From the NCBI GenBank assembly GCA_034770075.1, contig JAVJAP010000357.1, positions 620,001 to 684,000 on the forward strand: a stretch of DNA of 64,000 nucleotides, read 5' to 3'. Both the position numbers and the translations under genes were made by a program. The notes under the pieces were generated by a model. It saw nothing but the letters and a program-made list of their open reading frames with translations, was not told the DNA's origin and made no database searches. Shown here piece by piece: positions 22,101 through 32,577 of this stretch. The DNA is from Aralia elata. Taxonomy: Eukaryota; Streptophyta; Magnoliopsida; Apiales; Araliaceae. The number at the start of each line of letters is the position of its first letter. Positions within the stretch are counted from its first letter, which is position 1.

Positions 22101-24480
22101 ACTTGCTTAACTGTGGTACTGCATCCAATATCTATAAGTATTCAACCAACTCTGGATTGTTCATGTCAATATCTCCCATTAGTGTGGTTTCCAACGGGTC
22201 ACTGTTCATAACCTTCAGAAACTCATCATTCACGGCCTGTTCAATCACATCCACCCGGAAGCATTCTTCTTCGTCTGAAGGGAATTTCATTGCCTTAAAT
22301 ACGTTAAATGTGACCTCTTGGTCCTGGACCCGCATAGTTAGCTCTCCCTTTTGAACATCTATTAGAGTCCTCCCAGTGGCTAGAAATAGTCTCCTAAGAA
22401 TAATAGGAATGTCCTTATCTTCCTCATAGTCTAGAATGATAAAATCAGCTGGGAAGATGAACTTATCCACCTTTACAAGAATGTCCTCCACAATGCTTCT
22501 TGTATAAGTAACAAACCTATCTGCAAGCTGAAGAAATATGTTTGTTGGCTTTGGTGTAGGAAGACCCAACTGAGTATATACCGATAAAGGCATGAGATTG
22601 ATGCTTGTACCTAAATCATACAAACACTTGTTAAATGACAAGCTACTAATAGTGCACGGTATAGTAAAACTACCAGGATCCTTCAATTTGGGAGGTAGCT
22701 TTCTCTATAGCACTACACTGCATTCCTTAGTCAACTCTACTATCTCAAAATCTTCTAACTTCTTCTTTCTTGATAGAATACCCTTCATGAATTTGGCATA
22801 GCTCGACATCTGTTTTAAAGCCTCTGTAAAAGGTATGTTGATCTGTAGCTTTTTGAACACCTCAAGAAATTTGGCAAACTTTTTATCTAATTTCTGTTTT
22901 TGAAGTCTTTCTGGAAATGGAACTGTTGGGAACACTTTTGGCGTAGGAGCAACATGGGTTTTATCAGTGGTTTCTCTCTATTCTGGCTCAGGTTCCACAT
23001 TGTTGTCCTTTTCCATAAAACTTTCTGCATATTCCAAGTCTGGGGAAGGGCATGACTGTGCTGCCTCCCTTTGTATTTCAGGCGCAACTACTTCTGCTTG
23101 CAGGGTTTGTTTTCCACTTCTAATTGTTACTGCTTGACATTGTTCTATCCCTTCTCTCCTTGGGTTAGGTTCTGTGTTACTAGGAAGAGATCCTTGGGGT
23201 CTATTTGACAACATGTTAGCCATTTGCCCCACTTGATTCTCTAAAATTTTTATGGCCGTCACTTGGCTTTTTAGCATTACATCATTATTAGCCATGTATT
23301 TCATCATGAGCTCTTCCAAGACTGGCTTTCTTTCAGGTTGTGGAGGTGGTGATGCATGTTGTTGTTGGTTTTGGAACCCCGGGGGATAGTGTGGTCTTGG
23401 AGCTTGTTGATGGTTTTGGTTGTTGTTCCATGAGAAGTTGGGGTGGTTTCTAGCTCTAGAATTGTAGGTGTTTTGGTATGGATTTGGCGGTCTCTAGTAG
23501 CTACCCACAAACTGAACTGCCTCAGGATTAATAGCATATTGGTCGGTGGCCTGTGTCCCCGCACATAGCTCACAAACAAGGGCTACTTGCTGCACTTTTG
23601 ACTCAGCTATGGAATCAATCTTCTTTGACATGGCTGACAACTGAGCTGCTAAAACCGTGATGGCATCCACTTCTAATACTCCGACCACTTTCTACTGATT
23701 GACTCTAGCAGTTGGCCATTGGTAGTTATTTGCGGCCATGGTTTCTAATAACTCATATGCCTCTTTATAATTCTTGGCCATGAATGCCCCTCCCGAAGCT
23801 GCATCAATGCTAGTCCGAGTATGAGTTCCCAACCCATTGTAAAAGGTATTTATTTGCATCCATTGAGGTAATCCATGGTGAGGGCATTAACGAAGCAATT
23901 CTTAGTATCTCTCCCATGCCTCATATAATGACTCTCCATGTTGTTGATCAAAGGTTGAAATATCATTTCTTATCTTAGCAGTCTTTGCAGGAGGGAAGAA
24001 TTTTGCCAAAAATTTCTGTGCTAAGTCTGACCATACAGTAATGGAACCCGGCGGTAACGAGTGAAGCCAACTCTTAGCTTTGTCTCTCAATGTGAATAGA
24101 AAGAGTCTAAGCCTCACAGCATCATCCGACACTCCATTAAACTTGAAAGTATCACATATCTCAATGAAGCTCAATAAATGATCATTTGGGTCATCATTAG
24201 CCATACCCCCAAACTGTACCGAGTTTTGCACCATTTTTACTATTCCCGGTTTAATTTCAAAAGAATTGGCGGCTATTGCTGGCCTCATGATACTAGATTG
24301 CAATTCATTTATACGCGGTGTTGCATAGTCTCTCAATGCTTTATGCTTCTCTGCCACCATACTGTCTTGCTTTTCAAGTGTCTCTTGAGAATCCTTTACC
24401 CACTTACGCAATTTCTGTAATCTTTTGTTAATTTCGTCCTCAAAAGGAAACAACTCTGATTTCTTTGATCGCGTTTGCAT
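19119..24480 (-). pseudogene. gag-pol: Ath- gag-pol, heavily decayed
   Basis: It starts Met-Gln-Thr-Arg-Ser-Lys at 24480, the same start as Ath+. Order on the minus strand: gag with capsid (about 24300-23900), a CELCAG knuckle remnant (about 23580), the protease-like block DLGTSINLMPLS (about 22620), reverse transcriptase with FMDD (about 21282), RNase H (to about 20560), integrase (about 20300-19500, with CDRCQRVGNISK and WGIDFMGPF) and a C-terminal domain ending at 19119. At least ten stops and several frameshifts break it; some stops fit C-to-T change, others (Lys to TAA) do not. It uses the Athila-type DLG protease motif in place of DSG. The Ath+ copy keeps gag sequence near 23310-23480 that Ath+ has lost. 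Confidence 0.92.
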
Positions 24481-24589
24481 GCACTAGTCAAGAACACCTA
24501 AAACAAGAATTAAAAACAAAGTAATGAAAAAGTGTTTAACTAAAACCAAATTAATTAAACTGATATTGAAAGTTATAAATACAAATTAT

Positions 24590-24607
24590 TCCCCGACAGC
24601 GGCGCCA
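24590..24607 (-). other. Ath- primer-binding site (tRNA-Asp-like)
   Basis: The minus strand reads TGGCGCCGCTGTCGGGGA six bases after the LTR end. Ath+ has TGGCGCCGTTGCCGGGGA, the exact complement of plant tRNA-Asp. The two differences are transitions and may be decay or use of another tRNA. Confidence 0.85.
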
Positions 24608-24613
24608 AAAAGT

Positions 24614-26196
24614 TGTTGTCCGATTTATATAATGACAAATACGCGCAAGTATACGCGGTCAACAAGTAATAAAGTGAAAGTAAAGTATCGTTCCCACGGA
24701 TAATAATTGCTATCTATACTAACAATTACCAATTTTATATTAACTCGATTTTATTAAACCAATGGTTAATGATTTGTAAATTCATAAAATTATAATAAAA
24801 CTATGATCAATTGATTTAATTTTGTTGATAATTAAAACTAATAAAGACAATTAAGAAAGTAAGAATTAAATAAAACGCAGAAACAATTCAAGATAGGAAC
24901 ATCTAAGATTACAATTTCCCCCAACTCTTCATTTGAATATCATAACTCTCTCTTTTTCAACTAGTTAGAACACAAGAATTATCATCCGAGAAATCACATT
25001 TATATAAAAGCCTCTCTCGATGGTCAAATACGTATTTCCTAATACGGCGTATAGATATATCTCTATTCTACACACTATCAAGAAACCAATATTAAGAATA
25101 ATTAACAAGACACATGTCACGGGAAATCTCATTAACTACTTTCTCAATTACCAACTTTCGCAATAGAAATCATTAAACATAGAATCTCAAATGGATGCAT
25201 GCGGTATTTAGGTATATATCTATCCTAAATACTATTAAATTATCTATTCTTGAGGACAATGAATAAGACACACGCCACATAATCTCATAAACTACCCACG
25301 AGAATATCCAACTTTCACATGAACTCAAAACTAGGTCTCAACACTATACTCCATTTCTCAATTTCATATAGGTTACCAAGGTAATTACGGGCCAAGCAAT
25401 TAATCTATAAGCATAGGTTATGATATCCAATTCACAAGAGACTAACTAATATTTAAAGAGAGAGTATTCAATACAAACTATGAGTTGGGTTCCATTGGAA
25501 TCTTAGAATATAAAGTTTAGTTCATGATAGCTCTAAATAACATCATATTCAATTTACATAACATGATTTTGGAATTACAAAACAAGAATGAAATACTAGA
25601 GAATAGAATGATAAAACCCTTTTTGGATTAATTCCCGAGTTCCTTGCTTGGTAGCATCTTCTTTCCTAGCTTTTCTTCTCAAAATTGCATTCCTTTGCTC
25701 CTTGTGATGTTATGTGGTTCTCCCGCTCTCTAGTTCTTCTCCATGATAGTTTTTGAATAATAATTTCATTGCAATCCTTGAATGCCCCATAATCTGATCA
25801 TTCTCTCTCATCATGTCTCAATCAAATTCCTGAAATTCCTCCTAGCCATCCCACTATCCTTGTGAACATCGCCCGAACAAAACAAACTCAGCCCTTGACA
25901 ATTCCCAATGAGCCCGCCCCAACGCCAGAATTGCACTATGGGAGCTTGCCCCGGCGCATGCCAATTTGGACCTGGCCCCGACGCCAAATTTGTACAGAGA
26001 ACTCGCGCCCCGGCGCGAGCCAGTTTTCCGAATTACGAAAATGCCATTAGCTCCAATATTTCTAGTACTGACCAACCGAAGCCGCCTCCTAGAAAACCAA
26101 TGCACAAACAAGTAAATTAACACTAAAAATGCTTAAAGATAACAAAGAATTGAGCCTAAAAGATATCCAATTTGTAGGTATAAAATCCACTCATCA
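24614..26196 (-). repeat. Ath- 5' LTR, 1583 bp
   Basis: On the minus strand it starts TGATGAGTGGATTTTATACC and ends GGACAACA before the primer site, paralleling TGATGAGTAGGTTTTTAACC and GGGTAACA in Ath+. It contains a GC-hairpin cluster near its 5' end. Short frames in it are antisense to nothing known and are not genes. Confidence 0.9.
25910..26022 (-). repeat. GC-hairpin cluster in Ath- LTR
   Basis: Four GC-rich units are centred on CCCC at 25917, 25949, 25976 and 26008, at intervals of 32, 27 and 32 bp. The clearest is CTCGCGCCCCGGCGCGAG (8-bp arms, CC centre) at 26002-26019. The arms differ in sequence from the TTCTCGCC arms of AthL and Ath+, but size and spacing match. Confidence 0.8.
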
Positions 26197-26641
26197 CATA
26201 TAACGATAAATTTATGTCAATATCAAATGTCGACGTATATGGATACATGTGATAAGAAAGAATTAAGAGGAGACTCACACATTATTATTCTATTTCACCA
26301 CTTAGAGTTTTACATTTGTTGTAATCCAACTTCATCATAAGATTTGTCGACATGTATATCATTTTTCTTTTTAAAAATCATTTTAACATAATTGTCCATT
26401 CCACTATCATATACCAATCATTCTAGAATTTGGCCTAAAATAAGTATGTTGAGCATGAAAATAATCTAATTCTTATTTTAGTCCATCGCAAATTCATAAT
26501 TGCAAATAAGGTCCACATTACAAATTCAACATTCTAATGTCCATCATAGAAAAAGAATATGAATCTTAGGGATATAGATCCGAAAATCCCAAATTCTTTC
26601 TAGGCTAATGCCTCAATTCATTAAGCAAACCCAAATCGACA

Positions 26642-26693
<52 letters not shown>
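26642..26693. repeat. TA microsatellite
   Basis: A nearly pure TA dinucleotide run within the AT-rich LTR fragment. Confidence 0.95.
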
Positions 26694-26695
<2 letters not shown>

Positions 26696-27209
26696 TTCGA
26701 TTCAAATAGATCCAATGATTAATTACAAAAATATTTCAATGTTTCAAATTGGTCATTTGACCCCCAAATATAACAATATAACACATTTGATATGTAAGCA
26801 TGGTAGAAAAACATAGATCTAAGCATGATTTAGCATTTTAGCCACATAAAAAGCTAACTAGTTACTAAACTCAATGATTAATCACTAATATAGCTAGATC
26901 TAGATTTAACTTGATATGATTTATATATTTACACAACTAAACATAAGTTATTTTGAAGATATCATGGAAATTAGCTTTAAACAAAGTTAAATCTCTAATC
27001 TCTAAACTTAAGTACATAGATACTGAACATTTATCATTAAGTATCATTCAAATATGATAGTAAATGATTAGATCATGAGAGAGATGAAAGATTAAAGAGA
27101 AAGTCTAAATTTGAATTCCTATAATCTTTGATTATTTTAGCAATGTAACAGATTTTTTTTGGTGCTATAAATAATGGACATTTTTTTTCTAAATATAAGA
27201 GAAGGATTA

Positions 27210-27217
27210 TATTTATA
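27210..27217 (-). promoter_or_regulatory. TATA box of minus-strand LTR fragment
   Basis: The minus strand reads CTATAAATATAATCC. Its distance from the LTR-like start at 27660 fits a U3 promoter. Confidence 0.4.
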
Positions 27218-27663
27218 GAGATAGAAGATAGGAAAGTGGAACTCACTAGTTATCGCACAAAACACAAAAGGGAATTTGTCATTATACTGTCGGATAAGGC
27301 CAATCCAATAGCATTTTCGCGGATAGACCCAACAACCTGTCAGTATGTTGGCGGATTGACCCACCAATCTATCAGTATACTGGTAGATCGCCCTCAGACG
27401 GAATTCAAGGCTTCAAATAATTGGGAGGTTGATTATTCCTCCAATTGGGTCCTTCTATTTTATGAAATTTTAATTTGGTCTTTCCATTATTTAATTTTGT
27501 ATAATTTATATTAAAATATTAAAAATTACCATTTTATCTTTATGTCAACCAATCCATATCGACCTAAGTCTTCTACCCCCAACTATACCTTATTTTTTTT
27601 CTTTTTTCGGGTCAATCATATATAATTTATTTGGGTCGATGTAAAATTTTAGTGTCTACAATA

Positions 27664-27664
27664 T

Positions 27665-27747
<83 letters not shown>
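27664..27747. repeat. TA microsatellite at Cop1 insertion site
   Basis: A run of about 40 TA units abuts the Cop1 LTR start. Any 5-bp target duplication of Cop1 would be hidden in this repeat. Confidence 0.95.
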
Positions 27748-27748
<1 letters not shown>

Positions 27749-29569
27749 GAAAGTAGTATGCACACAAGCCAATCATATTTGATATGATGTAGCATATACT
27801 TTGTAATCTTATTCATTTATTAATAAAAGAATTGATTTTCTTAAAAGACATTTTATATTATCTACATGGTGCTGTTATATTAAATGTGATAAACCCATAG
27901 TTTTGAGCAATCCTTTTAGAATCATGATGGTGATCATACTAATGAGATCTAAATTCTAGATAGCTCACAAACTAAAATCGTTCTTAATCGTTGGATTACT
28001 AAATAGGAGATTAGTGAATCCGGATAGATTAGTACATACGTTGCTTGCTCTTAAGAAGAGGATGATTGATCTCATAATCATTTGTGTGGAGACATTAAAG
28101 CAAGTATGTAGGTACTTATTGGAGAATAAGTTCACTAAACGTGGCTCGCTAAGGAATACCTAATGGAGTTTTACTCGCCTGTCAATAGGAATTCCTATAG
28201 TGATAGTAGTACAAGTGATTCTTAGACTTGAGATCATCATAGTATCTTGTGTATGATGAGTTATACTTTGACATGTCCCTTAAGACCTTTAAGGTATATC
28301 AAAGGGTATGATTGGGTATAATAAGTTGTATATGGAGATAGGTGAATGATCAACAAAGAATCTACCACGTCTAGTAAAAGATGTGAATGTCCTATGTGAT
28401 TCGATAAATGACAACTCAGTAGTCTTTGGCCAAGGCAGAATGAAATTAGAAAGGAGTTTCTAATTTGTATTATTTAGAGTTGTGCATTTGAGAATCGAAA
28501 TACATATAATTAAATAAAATAAGACTTGACAGTAAATCCATGTCTTATATTTAATTGAGACATTGTATGGTAGAAGAATTGAATTGTACGGTAACTATTC
28601 AATAAAATGTTCTTTTGTGATTAATGTTGAAATCTATATTATCTGGAAAGTCGTTGATCGCTAAGGGGGCTTACCCTTATTGTAGAATAAATATTATTTA
28701 TTTAAATGAATTAAATAGTTTAATTTATTTATTTAAATAAAATTAGAATTGTTATAATTGATTTATTCACAACCGGTTTAATATGGAGAACCTAAAGGGT
28801 CACACCGCAAAAGGAAAATATTTATTTAAGAAGTAAATGGCATAATTGTAATAATAAGTAAGTGTATTTAATTTAATATATGGAGATAGAATAAATTAAA
28901 TAGCTTAATATTTATTATTTAATATTTTGGAAATATTAAATATAAATTAATAAGAGGAGTCTTATTATTATTATTATTACTATTATTATTATTTAATTCC
29001 TAACAGGGATGAGGAATTAATTAATAGAAGTAATCTCCCATGAATTCCTAATTGGATTAGGAGCATAATTAATTAAATGAGTTTAATTATAATAGAAACC
29101 TTAATCTTAAATAGTTTAGGGAAGGGTTATTCTTACATCTATAAATAAGAGGAGTCTTATCATAGATTAGTGTTACACACTCTTGCATTAGATTGTGGAG
29201 AGTACTTACAATTTCTATAGATATAGAAACTAGGGTTTTGCCAATACCCAACTTCTTGAATACCTATTCTTCCTTGGTGGATCACCTCTAGAGGGCAAAC
29301 ACTTGGGTGGCTAACGTTGATCAAAGGAAGGAATCTCATTGGTGGAATTTGAGGAGAACACGAAGGACTAGGAGTTGAACTTGTACCCGAGGAAGCTTTG
29401 GTCTACGGGGGTATAATTCTTATTCTCTTTCTCTTTTGTTTAATTGATAATTGAACACAAGGATAGATCATGGTGATGGTTTGTATGAAAATTTTAAAAT
29501 TCGTTTTATCACGCTTCTACTTTATTTATGTAATTTGATTGCATACTTGTGTTATATACAAACCTAACA
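27748..29569 (+). repeat. Cop1 5' LTR (Ty1/copia), 1822 bp
   Basis: It starts CGAAAGTAGTATGCACACAA (the other three copies have TG, so the first base is mutated) and ends AACCTAACA, one base before the primer site. It is colinear with 58686-60496 and 61604-63408. A TATA box is at 29140-29147, and an imperfect ATT trinucleotide run lies near 28970. No coding potential is seen. Confidence 0.93.
29140..29147 (+). promoter_or_regulatory. Cop1 LTR TATA box
   Basis: CTATAAATAAGAGG is conserved in Cop2 (60067) and Cop4 (62968). It lies about 430 bp before the LTR end and is the likely core promoter. Confidence 0.65.
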
Positions 29570-29570
29570 G

Positions 29571-29583
29571 TGGTATCAGAGCC
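29571..29583 (+). other. Cop1 primer-binding site (initiator tRNA-Met)
   Basis: TGGTATCAGAGCC is exactly complementary to initiator tRNA-Met. Cop2 and Cop4 carry one extra base in this site. Confidence 0.93.
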
Positions 29584-29686
29584 TAATCCTTGTGTTAATT
29601 ATTGATTTTGATGATTCCATGTATGAATTGATATGCGATACGATCGGATTTTTGGGCTGGAAAAAATTTTCTGAATCTGCGTCGCG

Positions 29687-29804
29687 GCGCGGCCGCGCTG
29701 CTTCCGGTTCATTCTGGAGCGCGGCCGCGCCCTAACCCAGAAAACGTTTTTGGGGGAGCAGCGCGGCCGCGCCGCTCTTAGTTTAATTTGGAGCGCGGCC
29801 GCGC
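29687..29804 (+). repeat. Four GC palindromes in Cop1 leader
   Basis: Four exact copies of the 12-bp palindrome GCGCGGCCGCGC start at 29687, 29719, 29761 and 29793, at intervals of 32, 42 and 32 bp. The spacers between them are unrelated. The array begins 104 bases after the primer site. Confidence 0.95.
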
Positions 29805-30765
29805 CGGTGTGCAGACTTTGAAATTTTTTTGTTTTTTCTCAATTAACATAAATGGTTTATTTAATTGATAAAAGTTTAAAATAAAGATGTTTATTTTATC
29901 TGGAGTAGGATTTCAGATTGCTAAAATTAAAGGAGTTTAATTTGGATTTGGTTTTTGATTAAAATAAAAGAGTTTATTTTGTTTCAAAACTAAATATTAG
30001 CAAAACTTTTGTCCATTAATTGATATCAATGCATATATACAATGGTTTTATTATTCATGGGATGAATGTTATTTATTGATACATATAGAGATATGTATGA
30101 TAAGAAATAGGGATTGATTATGGACTATTGACCAATGTGTGATTGGATTTATTTTAGTGGATGCTTGAATGTATGGGTTTTTATAAATGGGGTCTGCGTA
30201 CCTCATCTTCTCTAATTTTTCTTAATATAAATTCTATCTCTCTCCTATGAACTTCCCTTTGACTGCTGGTCAAGATTTCTATTTATTGTAAATAGTTTCT
30301 GTAATAGGACTAGTTATAATTAATTTTGAAGAATTGGAGACAAAGGAACAAGGAGCGCATGAAGACCCGTTTATAATGGAGCCCGGGTTTAAATATAATA
30401 GTTATATTTAAATTTTATTCTTACACCCTAGGTTTGACCTTTTGGTTCACTTGGTGGCTCTAGTGAACCAAACTAGAATTAAAGTCCATAATCAATCCGG
30501 GTAAAATATAGTATTATATATGTGCATGATTACTATATATATATATATATATATATTATATATTATACAACAATACTTCGCATGTTAAATAATATGACAC
30601 GTATTTTATATATATATCTGCATGCGCGCTAAACAAGATGAGACTAATAATAATAAACCCCTCAAAGAAATAATATTAAGTCCTAAGTGTTCAAAGATAT
30701 TAGGAATATCGAATGTCGCCTTCTAGCATGGTAAAGCAATAGAGTATTAAATATTTAATATGAGT

Positions 30766-31058
30766 TTGTTGTGCACACACAAGGCGAGTATTAAATATTT
30801 AAGATGTTGTTTTATCACATTTGATGCTTATTAAAGAATTGAACATTACTGCTTTGTTGTGCACACACAAGGGCGGTCTTTTTCTCTTCACATATATGGA
30901 AGTGCTAGGTTGGACTTAACTTAGATTATTTTAGTTCGGATGTGCACACACTTGACCATTATAATTTAAGAGGCAAAATACAAGGAGGTACATAGTGATG
31001 TAATTGACAATAGTTGTCTACCTATTTATTTATATATAATTTGTTGTGCACACACAAT
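30766..31058 (+). repeat. GTGCAC-centred repeats in Cop1 leader
   Basis: TTGTTGTGCACACACAA occurs at 30766, 30854 and 31041, with a variant TGTGCACACACTT at 30941. Each has the palindromic centre TGTGCACA. Intervals are about 88, 87 and 100 bp. Confidence 0.85.
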
Positions 31059-31309
31059 ATACTTTTGAAATAGGATCCTTAATCTAACTAGCAAATCTTT
31101 AATTAGATTTGTCGAACTATATAATGAGGGTAATATAGTTTGATGGAAAATGATGAGTAGGTTTTTAACCTACGAGTTTGATATGTCTATGGCTTAGTTC
31201 TTTACTTGTTTTTAAGTGTTTTTGGTATCTTTTCTGTGCTTTCATGTTGCTTTTGTAGGTCATGGCTGGCTGCGGATTGAAAAGAAGAAAATTGGCTGGG
31301 TGCAGGGCA

Positions 31310-31407
31310 TTCTCGCCGGGGCGAAAACTCGTGCGTTATATTTCTCGTCGGGGCGGAAGCTGGCCAGGGCGAGGATTTTGTGTAGTAACTTCTCGCCGGG
31401 GCGAGAA
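31310..31407 (+). repeat. GC-hairpin cluster in Ath+ 5' LTR
   Basis: Units of TTCTCGCC-GG-GGCGAGAA start at 31310, 31342, 31358 (partial) and 31390, at intervals of 32, 16 and 32 bp. The last is exact. The arms equal those of AthL, but the centre is GG, not CC. The 3' LTR copy lies at about 41261-41358. It lies in U3, 105-200 bp upstream of the TATA box. Confidence 0.85.
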
Positions 31408-31511
31408 AGCGGCTGATGGAAATTTTTAAGTTGCTGACATTCAGTTATTTTGGAAAGGTTGAAGTGATCAAGGACTCTTGTTATTAATCTGATTGAGGGA
31501 CTCAAGGAGAC

Positions 31512-31519
31512 TATAAATA
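31512..31519 (+). promoter_or_regulatory. Ath+ 5' LTR TATA box
   Basis: TATAAATA. The 3' LTR has TACAAATA at the same place, so only the 5' LTR keeps the motif. Confidence 0.6.
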
Positions 31520-32456
31520 GAAAATCAAGATTTGGATTAAAACATACACAGACTTATTCAGAGATTGAACTTTCAGAGCTGAGCAAGGAGATTGGAGGAC
31601 AAGTCAAGCATCGTGAGAAGTTCAGATTGGAGAGCTAGAGATTATACTGAGTTTTCTTTTAATCTTTATCCTCTGATTTGTAATTAATTATGATGACTTA
31701 TTTTGGTATTCCAGTTTTAATTGCTAGTATGAACTAAATTCTTAGTTAAGGCTACAATGGAACCAGTTATAATTATGAGTTGATTATCTATTTGATTTCA
31801 ATTGTTCAATTTGATGGAAGTTGTCTATCTTATTTTATGCTTGTTGATTAATTGTTTGGCCGATAATTAGCGGGTTACCTTAGATGAATTCGGGAGATGA
31901 AATCTAGGGTTAGAACTGGATAAGATAGCATGTATTCTTAATTATTTGCATGTGTTGAATAATTAGATTTGTGAAGTGAATAGGGATATCTCTTTGCTGC
32001 ATGTAACAATTGGGAATTAGAACTTAATGAATTTAATCCTTTAACTTTGCATAGGAATATCGTAGAGTATTTGGAATAGATAGATTTATTTGATCACTTG
32101 GAAAAGGGCTTATAAATGCAATTGAATTTTTGTTAACAACTCCATTGAAGTGAATAATTGGAAGATATAGATAGATTGGTTTATGATAAATAATTGGGGA
32201 TATTGTAGTCTTAATCATCTTAAATCTGAATTTCAACCTTTGAATTAATTGTTAGTGTTAGTATTTATTTAATTATTATTAATCAAAAATCCCAATTTGT
32301 GATTGTTTAATAGAATAGGCATAATTTAGATTGATAATTGGAGATTAATAACATAGTAATTCCTGTGGATTCGATACTCTCTCTTATCACTTTATTACTT
32401 GTTGATCGTGTATACTTGCACGTAATTGTCAATTGTGAAATCGGGTAACAAGTTTT

Positions 32457-32474
32457 TGGCGCCGTTGCCGGGGA
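32457..32474 (+). other. Ath+ primer-binding site (tRNA-Asp)
   Basis: TGGCGCCGTTGCCGGGGA, six bases after the LTR, is exactly complementary to the 3' end of plant tRNA-Asp. This is the primer expected for Athila-type elements. Confidence 0.95.
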
Positions 32475-32577
32475 TTATTTGTGTTTATAATTTTCAATAT
32501 CAGTTTAGTTAAGTCTGTTCTAGTTAAGCAAACTTATTTTTCTTTTGTTTCTTGTTCAGGTGTCTTTTGATTCGTTT

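Larger units (their letters stand above)
18070..26196 (-). mobile_element. Ath-: Athila-type Ty3/gypsy element, 3' end outside window
   Basis: It reads right to left: 5' LTR (26196-24614), tRNA-Asp-like primer site, gag-pol (24480-19119), a 3' non-coding stretch with a GC-rich cluster, then the first codons of an accessory ORF cut by AthM at 18070. The order and many blocks match Ath+ (31151-42402), so the two are related families. It is much more decayed than Ath+, with at least ten in-frame stops. CATAT at 26197 should be its target duplication. Confidence 0.92.
26197..27660 (-). mobile_element. Minus-strand LTR fragment, unclassified
   Basis: On the minus strand this begins at 27660 with TGTAGACACTAAAATTTT, a start typical of plant gypsy LTRs. 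It has a TATA box (27217-27210) 440 bp in, then runs as AT-rich sequence to 26197, where Ath- interrupts it. A 37-bp motif containing CCAGTATACTG / CCAACATACTGAC is repeated twice near 27300-27395. A TA microsatellite lies at 26642-26693. No coding sequence is seen. The LTR call rests on terminus, TATA box and layout, not on a second LTR. Confidence 0.45.
29584..31150 (+). other. Cop1 untranslated leader, first part
   Basis: A leader of about 1.7 kb runs from the primer site to gag, split by Ath+ at 31151-42402. No ORF is convincing. It holds four GCGCGGCCGCGC palindromes (29687-29804), AAAGGAGTTTATTTT-like repeats (29930-30000), a short TA run (about 30530-30555) and four TTGTTGTGCACACACAA-like repeats (30766-31058). 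The leader ends GAAAA at 31146-31150, duplicated after Ath+. Confidence 0.8.
31151..32450 (+). repeat. Ath+ 5' LTR, 1300 bp
   Basis: It starts TGATGAGTAGG and ends CGGGTAACA. It contains a GC-hairpin cluster (31310-31407) and a TATA box (31512-31519), with a Athila-type block CCTGTGGATTCGATACTC near the end. Confidence 0.96.

Noticed and set aside
19164..24420. Plus-strand frames of 60-114 codons across Ath-
   Set aside because: They are shadows of the minus-strand gag-pol, which carries all recognisable motifs.
29687..29804. CpG island or host gene promoter
   Set aside because: The GC-rich stretch is only about 120 bp, consists of four identical palindromes, and lies in a copia leader just after the primer site.
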